Of a stretch of DNA of 64,000 bases, positions 1 through 11,426 are shown piece by piece. Below the pieces are notes generated by a model. The model did not search any database and was not told the origin of the DNA. It worked only from the letters and a program-made list of their open reading frames with translations. The stretch lies in NCBI RefSeq assembly GCF_000964005.1, contig NZ_JXYP01000011.1, positions 124,001 through 188,000 of the forward strand, in the 5' to 3' direction. Within the stretch, counting starts at the first letter, position 1, and every line of letters begins with the position of its first letter. A program made the translations under genes and the position numbers. Origin of the DNA: Williamsia herbipolensis. Lineage in GTDB: Bacteria > Actinomycetota > Actinomycetes > Mycobacteriales > Mycobacteriaceae.

Positions 1-42
1 GGCGAGAGCCGTGAGGACCAGCGCGATCAGGGTCGCGATCAA
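1..42 (-). CDS. N-terminus of a membrane protein (partial)
   Basis: Read on the minus strand, a TTG preceded six bases upstream by GGAG opens a frame that runs off the window edge. Its 14 residues are almost all hydrophobic (Ile, Ala, Thr, Leu, Val), as in the start of a signal anchor or first transmembrane helix. This is too little to name a family. The start choice rests only on the ribosome-binding-like GGAG. Confidence 0.25.
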   Translation of the reverse strand, partial: MIATLIALVLTALA

Positions 43-229
43 CAGGCACTCCGTCGTTCGATGGGCGGGGTGTCACGCGACGGCCGATGGTGCTGCTGGG
101 CGGTCGCGTTCTCCCATCTTACCGGCGGCGCGAGCACCGGTGCCGTTCGGGGGATGCGGCCCGCGATAGGGTTCCAGCGGCGAAGAGGACGGCCGACCGA
201 CCCGGCGGCACGTGGAGTGAAGGACGTGG

Positions 230-697
230 TTGCAGGTGACAGGCCCGGATCATCGGAGGCGGCGGCGCGGTACGGCGGCGCGGTGGGTGGCGATGGTGAT
301 GATGCTCGTCGCGGCGGTGCTGCTGGCCGGATGCGGGTCGGGCTCGTCGTCGCAGGCGGACAGTTCCACGGCCGGCGCGCTGCAGTTGCCCGCGGACTTC
401 CCGCGTGCCGACGTCCCGCTCATCGAGGGCGCGCTGTTGTCCGCGGGCGGCTCCGCCGGCGAGGGCTGGAACCTCACCGTGCAGGGCTCCTCGACCATCA
501 CCGCCGCACTCGACGCCGGCGTGAAGAAGCTGACCGATGCCGGGTACCGCGAGGTCCAGCGCAGCACCGACGGCGGCAACCAGGTAGTGGTGTTGACCTC
601 GACACGGTCGTCGACCACCTACACCGTGGAGGTGGGCAGTGTCGCGGGCGCCGCGGGCGGACCGAACTCGGTGTTCTACCAGGTCTCCCGGAGCTGA
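230..697 (+). CDS. Putative secreted lipoprotein
   Basis: About 155 residues. A basic N-terminus with five consecutive arginines (residues 9-13) is followed by a hydrophobic stretch (19-32) and a lipobox LLAGC with the lipidated cysteine at 35, so the mature protein should be anchored to the outer face of the plasma membrane. After a Ser/Gly linker comes a roughly 110-residue domain with no catalytic motif that I recognise. The TTG start at 230 lies behind an AAGGA-like site; a GTG two codons later is an alternative. I do not recognise the family. Confidence 0.65.
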   Translation: MQVTGPDHRRRRRGTAARWVAMVMMLVAAVLLAGCGSGSSSQADSSTAGALQLPADFPRADVPLIEGALLSAGGSAGEGWNLTVQGSSTITAALDAGVKKLTDAGYREVQRSTDGGNQVVVLTSTRSSTTYTVEVGSVAGAAGGPNSVFYQVSRS

Positions 698-846
698 GCT
701 CGCGCGCGGCCACAGCGATCTGACAGGGGATGTGAGGTCGCCCAACAGTTCTCGTCGATAGAAACGGTCGTACCCGACGCCGTGTCGGGTATCCGATCGC
801 GAACGCGCCGATGTGCGCGTCGCCCGACGAGAAGGTGATCTCGACG

Positions 847-1281
847 ATGACCAGTCCCTCCGTTGCCCCGACCGTGCACGACGTTCCCCCGCCACCGCAC
901 CCGGCGATCGCCGCCGAGCGGCCGTCGTTCGGCGCGTCCCTGGGCAGCCGCAGCACCGAGTTCAAGAACGCCCTGATCGCCGGTGGTGTCGGCATCGCCG
1001 TGGCGTTCATGGCCGCCGGTTTCGGCCTCGGCTTCTGGGCCGGTGACTCCGGCTCGTCGACGACCGCACCCCAGCAGGGGTTCTCTCAGCAGGGACCGGG
1101 CCAGATGGGCTCGACCCAGGGTGGTTCGACCCAAGGGGGTTCGACACAGGGGGGTTCGACCCAAGGGGGTCCGACACAGGGCGGTCCGATGGGCGGCATG
1201 ACCCCGGGTGGCCAGATGGGTCAGGGCCAGACAGGTTCGGGCCAGACCGGCACCGGCACCGCGGGCACGACGACGAGCTGA
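847..1281 (+). CDS. Single-pass membrane protein with Gln/Gly/Ser/Thr-rich tail
   Basis: About 144 residues. The ATG at 847 follows GAGAAGG at good spacing; the same frame opens further upstream without one. A Pro-rich N-terminal part is followed by one transmembrane helix (about residues 40-65, Ala/Gly/Phe-rich), then a low-complexity tail of G-S-T-Q-G units ending in Thr/Ser. This topology gives a short cytoplasmic segment and a flexible extracellular tail. Family unknown. Confidence 0.6.
   Translation: MTSPSVAPTVHDVPPPPHPAIAAERPSFGASLGSRSTEFKNALIAGGVGIAVAFMAAGFGLGFWAGDSGSSTTAPQQGFSQQGPGQMGSTQGGSTQGGSTQGGSTQGGPTQGGPMGGMTPGGQMGQGQTGSGQTGTGTAGTTTS
1108..1182 (+). repeat. Five tandem 15-bp units encoding G-S/P-T-Q-G
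   Basis: Five head-to-tail 15-bp units of the form GGTTCGACCCAAGGG, with third-position changes and a TCG-to-CCG change in the last unit, lie inside the preceding gene. Copy number is likely to vary by slippage. Confidence 0.8.
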
Positions 1282-1287
1282 GACGGG

Positions 1288-2262
1288 TCAGCGCCGCTCG
1301 GGGCGGCGCAGGCCGAGCCGGGCCTGCGACTTCTGCGGCCGACTGCGGTCGATCGCGCGCATGGCCCGGCGTTCGGCGCGGCGCTCCTTGGGTGCCTGAT
1401 CCCACGTGTGCGGACGCGACGCGATCCAGCGTTGGGTGCGCCAGGCGAACGGGATGTGGACCAGATACGCCGCGATCACCAGGAACATCAGCAGATACGG
1501 GAACGTGACGAGCAGTGCCGCACAGATCGCGACCAGGATGAGCAGGCCCACGACCGCGCGCGGCGGGATCGAGTAGGTCTTCAGCGACGCGGTCGGGATA
1601 CGGCTCACCGCCAGCGCGGCGGTCAGCATCATCCAGGTCCCCACGGCGGCGAGCGAGGTCCACCAACCGGTGCCGAACTGCTGCTCGGCGGCCACCGGCA
1701 GCAGCGCGATGAGTGCGGCGGCCGGTGCGGGCACGCCGACGAAGTAGTTCTTGGTGTACTCGGGGACGTCATCGTCGTCGTCGATGATGTTGAACCGCGC
1801 CAACCGGAGCACCACCGCGCACACGAAGATCAGCGCGAGCACCCAGCCGGCGTCCTGCCCACGCAGCAGCAACAGGTACAGCGTGAGTGCCGGGGCCACA
1901 CCGAAGTTGATGGCGTCGGCGAGCGAGTCGAGTTCGGCGCCGATCTTCGTGGTGGCGCCGAGCAGTCGCGCGATGCGTCCGTCGATGCCGTCGAGAAGGG
2001 CTGAGGCCGCGATCATCCCGACCGCGAGATCGACGCGGCCGTCGAGGGCGAACCGTGCCGCCGACAGGCCCGCGCAGATCGCGAGCACGGTCAGCGCCGA
2101 CGGGACCAGCAGGCGGCCGCCGCCGAGATCGGGGACACGGGAGCGGTTGTGCGCCACGGACTGTCGGAGGGTGCGACGCCGACCCGTGGTGCCCCGTCCC
2201 GCCCCCCGGCGTCCGGTGGGGCGGCGCGGGGACCGCACCGACGTCCGCCGGGCGTCGATCAC
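1288..2262 (-). CDS. pssA: CDP-diacylglycerol--serine O-phosphatidyltransferase
   Basis: Makes phosphatidylserine from CDP-diacylglycerol and serine in the plasma membrane. The CDP-alcohol phosphotransferase signature DG-x2-AR-x8-G-x3-D-x3-D is present as DGIDGRIAR...GAELDSLAD, followed by several hydrophobic helices. The protein is about 324 residues, with basic cytoplasmic ends (a poorly conserved Arg-rich N-terminus and an Arg/Lys-rich C-terminus). The GTG start overlaps the psd stop by GTGA, so the pair should be translationally coupled and run consecutive steps to phosphatidylethanolamine. Confidence 0.93.
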   Translation of the reverse strand: MIDARRTSVRSPRRPTGRRGAGRGTTGRRRTLRQSVAHNRSRVPDLGGGRLLVPSALTVLAICAGLSAARFALDGRVDLAVGMIAASALLDGIDGRIARLLGATTKIGAELDSLADAINFGVAPALTLYLLLLRGQDAGWVLALIFVCAVVLRLARFNIIDDDDDVPEYTKNYFVGVPAPAAALIALLPVAAEQQFGTGWWTSLAAVGTWMMLTAALAVSRIPTASLKTYSIPPRAVVGLLILVAICAALLVTFPYLLMFLVIAAYLVHIPFAWRTQRWIASRPHTWDQAPKERRAERRAMRAIDRSRPQKSQARLGLRRPERR

Positions 2263-3062
2263 GTCAGGCTCGCGAGAACGGTCTCGGCGCCCACGGCTCG
2301 CTGACCGGGCAGCACCAGCGGCGTCACACCCTCGGGGAGGTAGACGTCGACACGCGAGCCGAACCGGATGAGGCCGTAGGTGGCGCCGAGGGTCAGTGTG
2401 TCGCCGGGGCGCGCCTCGCAGACGATGCGGCGCGCGATGAGCCCGGCGATCTGCACGACACCCACGTCGACGCCGAAGGCGGTGCGGATGCGCATCGACG
2501 TGCGTTCGTTGTCCGTGCTGGCCGCGGGGAGGTCGGCCGACAGGAAACGACCGGGCGTGTGGGTCACCGACACCACCTCGCCGGCGATCGGCACCCGCTG
2601 CACGTGGACGTCGAGAACGCTGAGGAAGGTCGAGACACGGGGCAGGGGACGGTCGCCGAGGCCGAGTTCGGCCGGGGGCACCGCGGTGTCGACCAGCGTG
2701 ATCTCGCCGTCCGCGGGGGCGACGACCGCGCCGGTCGTCGTCGGTGGCACGCGGGCGGGGTGGCGGAAGAAGGTCGCCGACGCCAGGGCGAGCGCGGTGG
2801 CGGGGCGGCGGATCCACCGGTGTCGGCGCGCGACGAGCGCCACCGCGGCCGGCCCGGCGACGAAGGGGATGCCTGCCGGGTGCATCGGGGGGACCGTGTG
2901 GCGGATGAGTTCGACGACGTGGGCGACGCCGCTGGTGTGCTCGGTGAGAACGCCGTCGACGGGCGGCGCGGCGATGCCGTCGGTCTCGAGGAGATGCGGC
3001 TCGGGCCGATAGATCGCGTCGACCGCGTGTGTCCGGCCGGGAGTGCGGGGCCGTCTCGCCAC
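2259..3062 (-). CDS. psd: Phosphatidylserine decarboxylase proenzyme
   Basis: Decarboxylates phosphatidylserine to phosphatidylethanolamine. About 267 residues, the short soluble-type proenzyme, with an N-terminal hydrophobic segment. The C-terminal [10 protein letters not shown] holds the Gly-Ser bond at which this family self-cleaves to form the pyruvoyl group. The segment containing [12 protein letters not shown] and the NERT run are also typical of the family. The GTG at 3062 follows GAGGGACGGAG; the frame stays open upstream but overlaps no conserved sequence there. It is coupled to pssA downstream. Confidence 0.93.
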   Translation of the reverse strand: MARRPRTPGRTHAVDAIYRPEPHLLETDGIAAPPVDGVLTEHTSGVAHVVELIRHTVPPMHPAGIPFVAGPAAVALVARRHRWIRRPATALALASATFFRHPARVPPTTTGAVVAPADGEITLVDTAVPPAELGLGDRPLPRVSTFLSVLDVHVQRVPIAGEVVSVTHTPGRFLSADLPAASTDNERTSMRIRTAFGVDVGVVQIAGLIARRIVCEARPGDTLTLGATYGLIRFGSRVDVYLPEGVTPLVLPGQRAVGAETVLASLT

Positions 3063-3202
3063 GTCCGCTGCTCCGTCCCTCGACAGTGTGTGATGGTGCG
3101 TGCCCGTGTGCGCCGGGCCTGTGTGCCGGCGTGCGCCGGACGCGCTCAGGATAGCCGAGGGCGCCCCGGCGCCCCGCGCCCCACGGGCAGGTGCGCCGCG
3201 GG

Positions 3203-4516
3203 TCAGGAGTCGAGCAGGATCACCTCGACCGTGCTGCCCGCCGCGACGTCGGCGGCGTCGGCCGGGATGTCGATGAGGGCGTTCGCCGAGGCCAGGAAGC
3301 GGAGATGGTGCGACGACGGAGGCCCGATGGGCTGCACCGCCGCGGCCCCGTCGGGGTCGACGGAGACCACGCCCCGGCGGAACTGCTCTTTGCCCCGCGG
3401 AGATCGCATGTCGTCGGTGAGTCGTGCACGACGGCGGACGCGGGCGGCGGGGAGACCCATCGATGCCCGTAGCGGCGGACGCACGAAGATCTCGAACGAC
3501 ACCTGCGCGCTCACCGGGTTGCCCGGCAGCGTCACGATCGGCACACCCGGGGAGTCGGCGGTGTCGCGGTCCGCACGGTAGGTGCCGCACCCCTGCGGCA
3601 TCCCGGGCTGCATCGCGACCTTCACGAACTCGACGCCGTGACCGGAGAGTGCGTCCTTCACCACCTCGTACGCGCCGGCGCTGACCCCTCCGGAGGTCAG
3701 GATCAGATCGACGCGCCCGGCGGGGCCGTCGCCGCGCACCATCGCGTCGAGACGCGCACGGAACTGCTCGACGTCGTCGGGGACGAAATGTACCGGCGTC
3801 GCCCGCCCACCGGCCTCGCGCACCGCCGCGCACAGCATCGCGCCGTTGCTCTCGTAGATCTGGCCGTGCTCGAGATCGACGCCGGGCGCCATCAGTTCCG
3901 AGCCCGTGGACAGCACCACGACGTGGAACGGTGCGTGCACCGGAACCTGTCCGACACCGAGGGCCGCGAGCAGTCCGACCTGGGACGCGTGCAGCACGGT
4001 CCCGGCGGTGAGAGCGGTGTCGCCGGCGGCGATGTCGGAGCCCGCACGTCGGATGCTGGTGCCCTCGGCGACCGGTGCGGCGATCGCGACCTGCTCGACG
4101 CCGCCGTCGGTGGCCTCCACCGCGACCACGGCGTCGGCACCGTCGGGCAGCGGTGCGCCGGTCATGATGCGGTGGGCCGTGTCCGGGTCGAGTCGCAGGC
4201 GATCGGTCCGCCCGGCGTAGATGTCCTCGGTCACCACCAGTCGTGTCGGGGTGTCGGCGGAGGACCCGGCGACCTCGGCGGCGCGTACGGCGTAGCCGTC
4301 CATCGCCGAGTTGTCGAAGCCGGGCAGGCTGACCGCGGCGCGCACGTCGTCGACGACCGCGCGTCCGAGGGCGTCGGCGATGGCCACCGATTCGATCGGC
4401 GTGGGGGAGAACAGGTCGGCGACGATCCGCGCGTGGTCGGCGACCGACCGCAGCGTCGCGGGGTCCTCGAGGTGCTGGTGCCCGTGCCCGTGGTGGTCGC
4501 CGGCGCCCGCGGTCAC
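3203..4516 (-). CDS. moeA: Molybdopterin molybdenumtransferase
   Basis: Inserts molybdate into adenylylated molybdopterin in molybdenum cofactor synthesis. About 437 residues, standard for MoeA. Motifs include the N-terminal [45 protein letters not shown] and [18 protein letters not shown], followed by the C-terminal beta domain. The first residues are His-rich ([10 protein letters not shown]), a possible metal-binding tag that is not part of the core fold. The GTG start overlaps the upstream peptidase stop (GTGA). Genes of this family near pssA and psd are known in mycobacteria. Confidence 0.95.
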   Translation of the reverse strand: MTAGAGDHHGHGHQHLEDPATLRSVADHARIVADLFSPTPIESVAIADALGRAVVDDVRAAVSLPGFDNSAMDGYAVRAAEVAGSSADTPTRLVVTEDIYAGRTDRLRLDPDTAHRIMTGAPLPDGADAVVAVEATDGGVEQVAIAAPVAEGTSIRRAGSDIAAGDTALTAGTVLHASQVGLLAALGVGQVPVHAPFHVVVLSTGSELMAPGVDLEHGQIYESNGAMLCAAVREAGGRATPVHFVPDDVEQFRARLDAMVRGDGPAGRVDLILTSGGVSAGAYEVVKDALSGHGVEFVKVAMQPGMPQGCGTYRADRDTADSPGVPIVTLPGNPVSAQVSFEIFVRPPLRASMGLPAARVRRRARLTDDMRSPRGKEQFRRGVVSVDPDGAAAVQPIGPPSSHHLRFLASANALIDIPADAADVAAGSTVEVILLDS

Positions 4517-5892
4517 GACGGGTACGCCGCGAGGAACAGCGCCTCCGACAGCGCGGTGCGGCGGATCTCGTCGGGGTCGACGCTCTCGTCGGGAGCGTGG
4601 ATGCGGCACCGGGGTTCCTCCACCCCGAGCAGCGCGATCTCGGCCTCGGGGCAGATCTCGGCGAGCACCGTGCACAGCGGGATGGAGCCGCCCTGGCCGG
4701 AGTGCGCGACCTCGGCGCCGTAGGCCGTCGCCATGGCCGCGGTGAGTGCGCGGTAACCGGGGCCGTCGGTGGAGGCGGCGAACGGCGCCCCGACCGCCTC
4801 GGGGTCGATCGTCACTCTCGCGTTCCACGGGATGGCGCGACGCAGATGGGCCTCGAGGGCGTCGCGGGCCGTCGTCGGATCGATGCCCGGTGGCACGCGC
4901 AGGTTGAGCACGGCGGATGCGGTGGGCACGATCGCCGCCGCGCAGTTCGCCGTCGACGGTGCGTCGAGGCCGATCACGGTGACCGCCGGGCGCGCCCACA
5001 CCATGTCGGCCGGCGCGCCCGAGCCGATCACGTCGACGCCGTCGAGAACCGTTGCGTCGGAAGCGAAGACGTCGCGGTCGTACGGCACGCCCGACCAGGT
5101 CTGGTCGGCAGTGAGCCCGTCGATGGTGGTGTTGCCGTCGGCGTCGCGCAGGCTCGCCAGTCCGGCGATCAGCGCGGCGAGGGCGTCGGGGGCGGCACCG
5201 CCGAACTGGCCGGAGTGCACGTCGGAGGCCAGCGTGGACACGGTGACCTTGAGGTTCGCGACGCCGCGCAGGCTGGTCGTGAGTGTCGGTGCGCCGACGG
5301 CGACGTTGCCGGTGTCGGCGATGAGGATCATGTCGGCGGCGAACAGTTCAGGTCGCTCGCGGGCCAGGTGGTCGAGGCCCTCACCCCCGGCCTCCTCCGA
5401 ACCCTCGATGACGACGCGGATCCCGCAGCCCAGCGCATCGAGGCCGGGGTGTGCTGCGAGTGCCCGCAGCGCGGTGAGGTGGGCGACGACATTTCCCTTG
5501 CAGTCGGCCGCGCCGCGACCGAACCATCGGCCGTCGCGGTCGGTGAGCGTGAACGGCGGTGAGTTCCAGAGACCCTCGTCGCCGGCGGGCTGGACGTCGT
5601 GGTGGCTGTAGAGCAACACCGTCGGGGACCCGTCCGGGCCGGGCCGGTGCCCGATGACCGCCGAACTGCCGTCGGAGGTCACGATCGATTCGCACGCGAC
5701 ACCCACCTCGGCGAACTCCGCGGTCACCCAGTCCGCGGCCCCGGCGCACGCGTCGCGGTGCGACGGTGAGCCGTGCACCGACGCATACGACACCAATTCG
5801 GCGAGATCGGAACGCGCCGCGGCCATCAGCTCATCGGTGACACCGACTGCCTCGACGTCGGCGGGGGGACGGTTCGTGGGGTGGTCGGCCAT
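4513..5892 (-). CDS. M20 family zinc dipeptidase/deacylase
   Basis: About 459 residues. The M20 metallopeptidase pattern is complete: SHHDVQP with His97 and catalytic Asp99, GRGAADCKG with metal-bridging Asp130, and EGSEEAGG with Glu166 as base and Glu167 as ligand. A dimerisation (lid) domain around the DVHSGQFGG motif is present. Such enzymes hydrolyse dipeptides or N-acyl amino acids; the substrate is not readable from sequence. The ATG at 5892 gives MADHPTN. It is the first gene of the coupled run into moeA. Confidence 0.9.
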   Translation of the reverse strand: MADHPTNRPPADVEAVGVTDELMAAARSDLAELVSYASVHGSPSHRDACAGAADWVTAEFAEVGVACESIVTSDGSSAVIGHRPGPDGSPTVLLYSHHDVQPAGDEGLWNSPPFTLTDRDGRWFGRGAADCKGNVVAHLTALRALAAHPGLDALGCGIRVVIEGSEEAGGEGLDHLARERPELFAADMILIADTGNVAVGAPTLTTSLRGVANLKVTVSTLASDVHSGQFGGAAPDALAALIAGLASLRDADGNTTIDGLTADQTWSGVPYDRDVFASDATVLDGVDVIGSGAPADMVWARPAVTVIGLDAPSTANCAAAIVPTASAVLNLRVPPGIDPTTARDALEAHLRRAIPWNARVTIDPEAVGAPFAASTDGPGYRALTAAMATAYGAEVAHSGQGGSIPLCTVLAEICPEAEIALLGVEEPRCRIHAPDESVDPDEIRRTALSEALFLAAYPS

Positions 5893-5954
5893 GTTTTCAG
5901 CATGCCATCCCCACGTGCTGCGACCCCCCGCGGTGACGACTAGCTTGAGAACAC

Positions 5955-6755
5955 ATGACAATCGGGCTGCTGCTGGACATCGACGGGGTACTGGTCACCT
6001 CGTGGCGTCCGCTGCCGGGCGCGGTCGACGCGCTGGCCGCGCTGCGCGAACGCGATGTCCCGCGGATGTTCCTGACCAACACGACGTCGCGATCGCGTGC
6101 CGAGATCGCGGAGGCGTTGAGCGACTGCGGGTTCGCCGTCGACCCCGAGGAGATCCTGAGCGCCGCCCGACTGACCGGTGAGTACCTGCGGGCGAACCAT
6201 GCGGGCAAGCGGGCGTGGGTGCTCAACAAGGGCGCCATCGCCGCCGACCTGACCGGCGTGGAGGTGGTGACCGATCCCGACGCCGCCCCCGAGGTCGTCG
6301 TACTCGGCGGCGCGGGACCCGAGTTCACCCACGAGGCGATGTCGCGGGTCCTGGAGTTCATGATCGCCGGGGTGCCGGTGATCGCGATGCACCGCTCGAT
6401 GACGTGGTCGACCGAGCAGGGTGTCCGCATCGACACCGGTGTCTACCTCGAGGGCCTCGAGAAGGCCGCCGGCACCACCATCCGGGCCATCGGCAAGCCG
6501 TCGCCGATCGGGTTCCGTGCCGCGGTGGAGATGATGGGACTCGAGCCGACCTCGGTCGTCATGGTCGGCGACGACATGCACAACGACGTCCTCGGCGCCC
6601 AGGCCTCGGCGATGATCGGGGTGCTGGTGCGCACCGGCAAGTTCCGGGCGACGGCCCTCGAGAAGTTGCAGGCCGACGAGTTCGGACCGGTGCCCGACCA
6701 CGTGATCGATTCCGTCGCCGATCTGCCCGCACTGCTCGACCGGTTGGGTCGCTGA
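5955..6755 (+). CDS. HAD-superfamily IIA hydrolase
   Basis: About 266 residues, a cytosolic phosphatase of the NagD/LHPP-like group. HAD motif I is DIDGVL, with nucleophile Asp8 and acid/base Asp10. Motif II is the TNTTSRSR run, motif III the lysine of GKPSP, and motif IV is GDDMHNDV. The cap region between motifs II and III fits subclass IIA. Substrate unknown. It is divergent from the peptidase gene, with only about 60 bp between the starts. Confidence 0.88.
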   Translation: MTIGLLLDIDGVLVTSWRPLPGAVDALAALRERDVPRMFLTNTTSRSRAEIAEALSDCGFAVDPEEILSAARLTGEYLRANHAGKRAWVLNKGAIAADLTGVEVVTDPDAAPEVVVLGGAGPEFTHEAMSRVLEFMIAGVPVIAMHRSMTWSTEQGVRIDTGVYLEGLEKAAGTTIRAIGKPSPIGFRAAVEMMGLEPTSVVMVGDDMHNDVLGAQASAMIGVLVRTGKFRATALEKLQADEFGPVPDHVIDSVADLPALLDRLGR

Positions 6756-6881
6756 CCGCCGGATCGACTCCGCAGCGCTCACGGAGAGCGAAACCCGGCG
6801 ATCGACGGCGGGCGTCTCCTACGCTGTCGCGGGAACGGTGCCGACTTCCCGGCGCCGACCGCCACGAGAGGGATGGGTCAG

Positions 6882-7091
6882 ATGAGCGGATTCAAGGACA
6901 AGTTCGACAAGGCCTTCGAGGACAAGCCGATCGACGAGCTCGCCGACGCGCCGGTGGACGCCCTGCAGGGGGTCAGCCCGCGGCACGCCGAACTCCTCAA
7001 GGAGGCGTTCAACATCACGATGGTCAAGGACCTCGGCACCAACAAGTACTTCCTGTGGGCAGGCGGTGTCGAAGCTCGCCGAGTGAGATGA
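6882..7091 (+). CDS. Small conserved helix-hairpin-helix-like protein
   Basis: About 69 residues, acidic then mixed. The ATG at 6882 is chosen over one three codons earlier because GAGAGG lies about nine bases before it. The run APVDALQGVSPRHAELLKEAFNITMVKDLG reads like a small helix-hairpin-helix or DUF4332-type unit (threshold phrase GVS..., then helix, then turn). Function unknown. It stands alone between a HAD gene and a convergent gene. Confidence 0.6.
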   Translation: MSGFKDKFDKAFEDKPIDELADAPVDALQGVSPRHAELLKEAFNITMVKDLGTNKYFLWAGGVEARRVR

Positions 7092-7145
7092 GCTGACGGA
7101 TCGCCTCGAGGCCGTCGCCGGCACGCGTGGCCCGGACACCGTTTC

Positions 7146-7607
7146 TCAGCCGCGTTCGGCGGCGGCCTTGATCTTCGCGAGGGTCTCGCGCATGCCCTCG
7201 GCGAGTTCGTCGTCGAACGGCTCGGTACCGCCCATGAACTTGCCGATGAGGAACGCCGATGCGGCGGTCGTCTTGCCGTTCTTCGCGACCCGGCGTTCGG
7301 TCAGCGTTACCCCGCGGTCGGTGGGGGTGATCTCGAATCCCCACTCGGTGCGGTTCTCGGTGATCCGGTAGGCGATCTGACGATCGGGCTCGAAGCGCGT
7401 GACGGTGGCGGTCGTCGGCCACACCAGCAGTCCGCGCTTGTTGACGTTGATGGTCTTCGCGCCGAGTCGGGTCCTCCCGCCACGCACGATCACCTTGCGG
7501 CACTGCGGACTCCACTCACCCATGCGGGCGAGGTCGGAGACGATCGACCACACCTTCTCGGGGGTGGCCTCGATGTCGGTCGAGGTCTCGATCAGCGGTG
7601 CTGCCAT
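7146..7607 (-). CDS. SRPBCC (polyketide cyclase/START-like) protein
   Basis: About 153 residues. The N-terminus (VIEA-type strand, then TPEKVWSIVSDLARMGEWSPQ) is the SRPBCC hallmark, followed by alternating strands and a long C-terminal helix (FDDELAEGMRETLAKIKAAAE). These proteins form a hydrophobic ligand cavity and are usually lipid- or polyketide-binding or cyclising. The ligand cannot be told from sequence. ATG at 7607, with a GGAG-containing leader. Confidence 0.82.
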   Translation of the reverse strand: MAAPLIETSTDIEATPEKVWSIVSDLARMGEWSPQCRKVIVRGGRTRLGAKTINVNKRGLLVWPTTATVTRFEPDRQIAYRITENRTEWGFEITPTDRGVTLTERRVAKNGKTTAASAFLIGKFMGGTEPFDDELAEGMRETLAKIKAAAERG

Positions 7608-7668
7608 GGGTTGTCTCCTGGTGGTGGACGTGTCGATGCGTGAAGTGGGAGTCTATCGGCCCCGACGT

Positions 7669-8535
7669 TCACGCCGAGGTCTCGGCCGGGCCCATCGACA
7701 CGCGGCCGGTGCCGATACCGGCGAGGGTCCCGCCGTCGACGAGCAGGTCGACACCGCTGATGAAACTCGCCTTCGTGGTGTCGAGGAGGAAGTCCGCGGC
7801 GGCGGCCACGTCCTCGGCGGTCCCGAACCGGCCGGCCGCGTTGTCGGTCACCATCGACTTGTACGCGTCGTGGGCGAACTCGGCCTCGTACTCGTCCCAC
7901 CCCATCGGGGTGGCCACCACCCCGGGGCTGATCGAGTTGACCCGCGCGCCGCGATCGCCCCACCGCGGCGCCTGGGCCTGCACGCAGATCTGGTTGGCGC
8001 GCTTGGCGTATCCGTAGGTCATCGCCCGCGCGAGGTCGGCGGGGACATCGGGCATCGACAGCAGCCCGACCCCCGCGAGGTCCTCGGCCGGTGCCGTCGC
8101 GAACGTCGCGGCGGTCGCGGAGTCCACGGCGTCGCGGAAGATGTGGCCGGCGATGCTGGCGATGTAGACCCCCGCGCCGCCGGGTGCGATGACCTCGCCG
8201 AACTCGTCGAGCGAGATGGCCATCCCCACCAGGTCGACGGCCGCGATCCGCTCGGCCGAGGCCTGTGCGGGCGACAGGCCCGCCGTATGTGCGACCGCGG
8301 TCACCGGGCCCAGCCCGGCGGCGAACTCCGCGAGATCGCGCACCGACCCGCGGTCGCTGACATCGACCGCGTGGTCGCGCACGTCGTGGCCCTGGCGGCG
8401 CATGGCCGAGGCCAACGCCTGCAGACGGGCGTCGTCGTGGTCGGCGAGGACCACCGGACGACCGGACCCCAGACGACGCGCGATGGCCTCGCCCATCCCA
8501 CCGACGCCGACCACCACCAACACATCACCGATCAT
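7669..8535 (-). CDS. Short-chain dehydrogenase/reductase
   Basis: About 288 residues, NAD(P)-dependent oxidoreductase. The nucleotide-binding glycines appear as VGVGGMGEAIA at the N-terminus, with an unusual GxGGMG spacing. Further on are the DVSD adenine-contacting motif, the serine of the IAS strand, the catalytic Y-x3-K as YGYAK, and SPGVVATPM after the active site. The C-terminal FISGVDLLVDGG is standard. The ATG at 8535 gives MIGDVLVVVG; a longer frame adds 13 residues with no extra motif. The neighbouring acyl-CoA dehydrogenases suggest a lipid or sterol substrate (inferred). Confidence 0.88.
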   Translation of the reverse strand: MIGDVLVVVGVGGMGEAIARRLGSGRPVVLADHDDARLQALASAMRRQGHDVRDHAVDVSDRGSVRDLAEFAAGLGPVTAVAHTAGLSPAQASAERIAAVDLVGMAISLDEFGEVIAPGGAGVYIASIAGHIFRDAVDSATAATFATAPAEDLAGVGLLSMPDVPADLARAMTYGYAKRANQICVQAQAPRWGDRGARVNSISPGVVATPMGWDEYEAEFAHDAYKSMVTDNAAGRFGTAEDVAAAADFLLDTTKASFISGVDLLVDGGTLAGIGTGRVSMGPAETSA

Positions 8536-8592
8536 CCGGTCAGAATAGACACCTGTCTGGACGATCGTCCGCAAATGCGGCGATCGGTGACG

Positions 8593-9717
8593 TCAGATCA
8601 GCGTGAGCATGTCGTGATCGGCGACAGTCTCCGACAGGGCGCGCAGGTGATCGTCGGACCCACCGAGGGTGTGGGCGATCGCGGTCAGGCGGCTCACCAC
8701 GTGACCCACGGGGTACTCGGCGGTGAGGCCGATGCCGCCGTGGAGCTGGATGGTCTCCTGGCCGATGAGACGCGCCGAGTGGCAGATCTGCAGCTTCGCG
8801 CGTGATGCGGTCGCCGGGTCGACGTCGTCGTCGGCGAGACGCATCGTCGCGTAGGTGCTGATGCTGCGCGCCAGCTCGAGCTCGACGTACATGTTCGACG
8901 CGCGATGGGTGAGTGCCTGGAACGTCTTGAGCGGCACGCCGAACTGCTTGCGCGACTTCAGGTATTCGGTGGTCTGGTTCAGGGCCTGCTCCATGGCGCC
9001 GACGGCCTCGGCGCACAGGAGGGTCTGGGTGACGACCTCGGTCTTCGTGATCACCGCGGCGGCGTCCTCGACCGGCAGTGCGGTCGCGGCCGCACCGTCG
9101 AAGGTGACCCGGGCGGCGCGACGCCGGTCGTGGGTGCGCAGCGCGGTGCGGGTCACGCCTTTGGCGTCGGCGTCGACGAGGAACAGCGCGGGCGCGCCGT
9201 CGAGCGTGGCGGTGACGACGAACTTACCGGCGACGTCGCCGGCGAGCACGGGGCTCTTGGTGCCGGTCAGGGTGTAGCTGTCGCCGGAGGCGGTGGCGGT
9301 GGTCGCCAGTGCTGCGGTGGGCCACCGGTCGCCGGGCTCGTCATGGGCGTAGGCGAGCACCAGCCCGCCCTCGGCGACCGCGCCGACGATCTCGCCGCGC
9401 AGGGCGTCGTCGGTGACCGCGGCGATCGCCACACCCGGCGTCGCCATGCCGGTGATGAACGGCTCCGGGGCCAGCGACCGTCCGAATTCGCCGGCCACGA
9501 CCGCGGTCTCGGCGAAACCGGCGCCCGCGCCGCCGTCGTCCTCGGTGAACGGGAGGCCGAGGATGCCGATCTCGGCGAGCGAGCTCCAGACCTTCTCGCT
9601 CCAGCCGCGGTCGGTCTCGGCGACCTCGCGGAGCTTCTCGACGTCGTAGGCGCGGCCGAGCACCTCACGCGCGGTGTCGCGCAGGAGCGACTGCTCCTCG
9701 GTGAGTTCGAAATCCAT
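8593..9717 (-). CDS. Acyl-CoA dehydrogenase, probable FadE subunit
   Basis: About 374 residues with the N-terminal helical, central beta and C-terminal helical domains of the family. The C-terminus carries KSRKQFGVPLKTFQALTHR and the QLHGGIGLTAEYPVGH flavin-contact region. Only about 60 bp separates it from a second acyl-CoA dehydrogenase on the same strand. Such unequal adjacent pairs in mycobacteria (for example ChsE4-ChsE5) form alpha2-beta2 enzymes oxidising CoA thioesters of sterol side chains; a heterotetramer here is inferred. The protein starts MDFELTEEQ. Confidence 0.88.
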   Translation of the reverse strand: MDFELTEEQSLLRDTAREVLGRAYDVEKLREVAETDRGWSEKVWSSLAEIGILGLPFTEDDGGAGAGFAETAVVAGEFGRSLAPEPFITGMATPGVAIAAVTDDALRGEIVGAVAEGGLVLAYAHDEPGDRWPTAALATTATASGDSYTLTGTKSPVLAGDVAGKFVVTATLDGAPALFLVDADAKGVTRTALRTHDRRRAARVTFDGAAATALPVEDAAAVITKTEVVTQTLLCAEAVGAMEQALNQTTEYLKSRKQFGVPLKTFQALTHRASNMYVELELARSISTYATMRLADDDVDPATASRAKLQICHSARLIGQETIQLHGGIGLTAEYPVGHVVSRLTAIAHTLGGSDDHLRALSETVADHDMLTLI

Positions 9718-9775
9718 GGGGGAGTGACCCTTTCGTGGGTACAGAAAAGATGTGTGGGGTGCGGTGGACAGGTCT

Positions 9776-10948
<1,173 letters not shown>

Positions 10949-11159
10949 AGCTCCTTATTACTCCCACTTCGGCCCGGGACGTCAACGCAGGTGGCCTCCA
11001 TGCGGACACCGGGACACGATCGCCGCCGCCGTTATCGCTTCGTGATCTTTCGAGACCTTCTCGTGATGTCGCGGGAGCGGTCGGCGAGATGTCTTCTTGA
11101 CATCGTCCGTTGTGACGGTGATCCACGACGGATTCCGCAGGACAGAGAGCAGGACCGCC

Positions 11160-11426
11160 ATGAGTGCCGCCACCACGGAGACCTCCCGCCCCACCCGCCG
11201 GCGTTCCATCGGGGCCGGATCGGGTGTACTCCTCGTCCTGACCGTCGTGGTCATCGCCGCGCTGGTGACCTTCGTGCTGCAGAACACCGACAAGGTGAGC
11301 GTGAAGTTCCTGGCCTGGCAGCTCGATCTCGGGCTGGGGCTGGCGCTGCTCATCGGTGCGGCGGTCGGCGCCGTCCTCGCCTGGCTGATCTCGGGCTCGA
11401 TCCGTGCGCGCCGAGCGCTGAAGTGA
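11160..11426 (+). CDS. LapA-domain (DUF1049) membrane protein
   Basis: About 88 residues with two transmembrane helices (roughly residues 20-42 and 52-76) around the family motif FVLQNTDKVSVKFLAWQ. The ATG at 11160 follows AGAGAGCAGGA. A TTGACA hexamer lies about 60 bp upstream. LapA-type proteins act at the inner membrane in envelope assembly in other bacteria; the role in actinobacteria is not defined. Its stop overlaps the next start by GTGA. Confidence 0.8.
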   Translation: MSAATTETSRPTRRRSIGAGSGVLLVLTVVVIAALVTFVLQNTDKVSVKFLAWQLDLGLGLALLIGAAVGAVLAWLISGSIRARRALK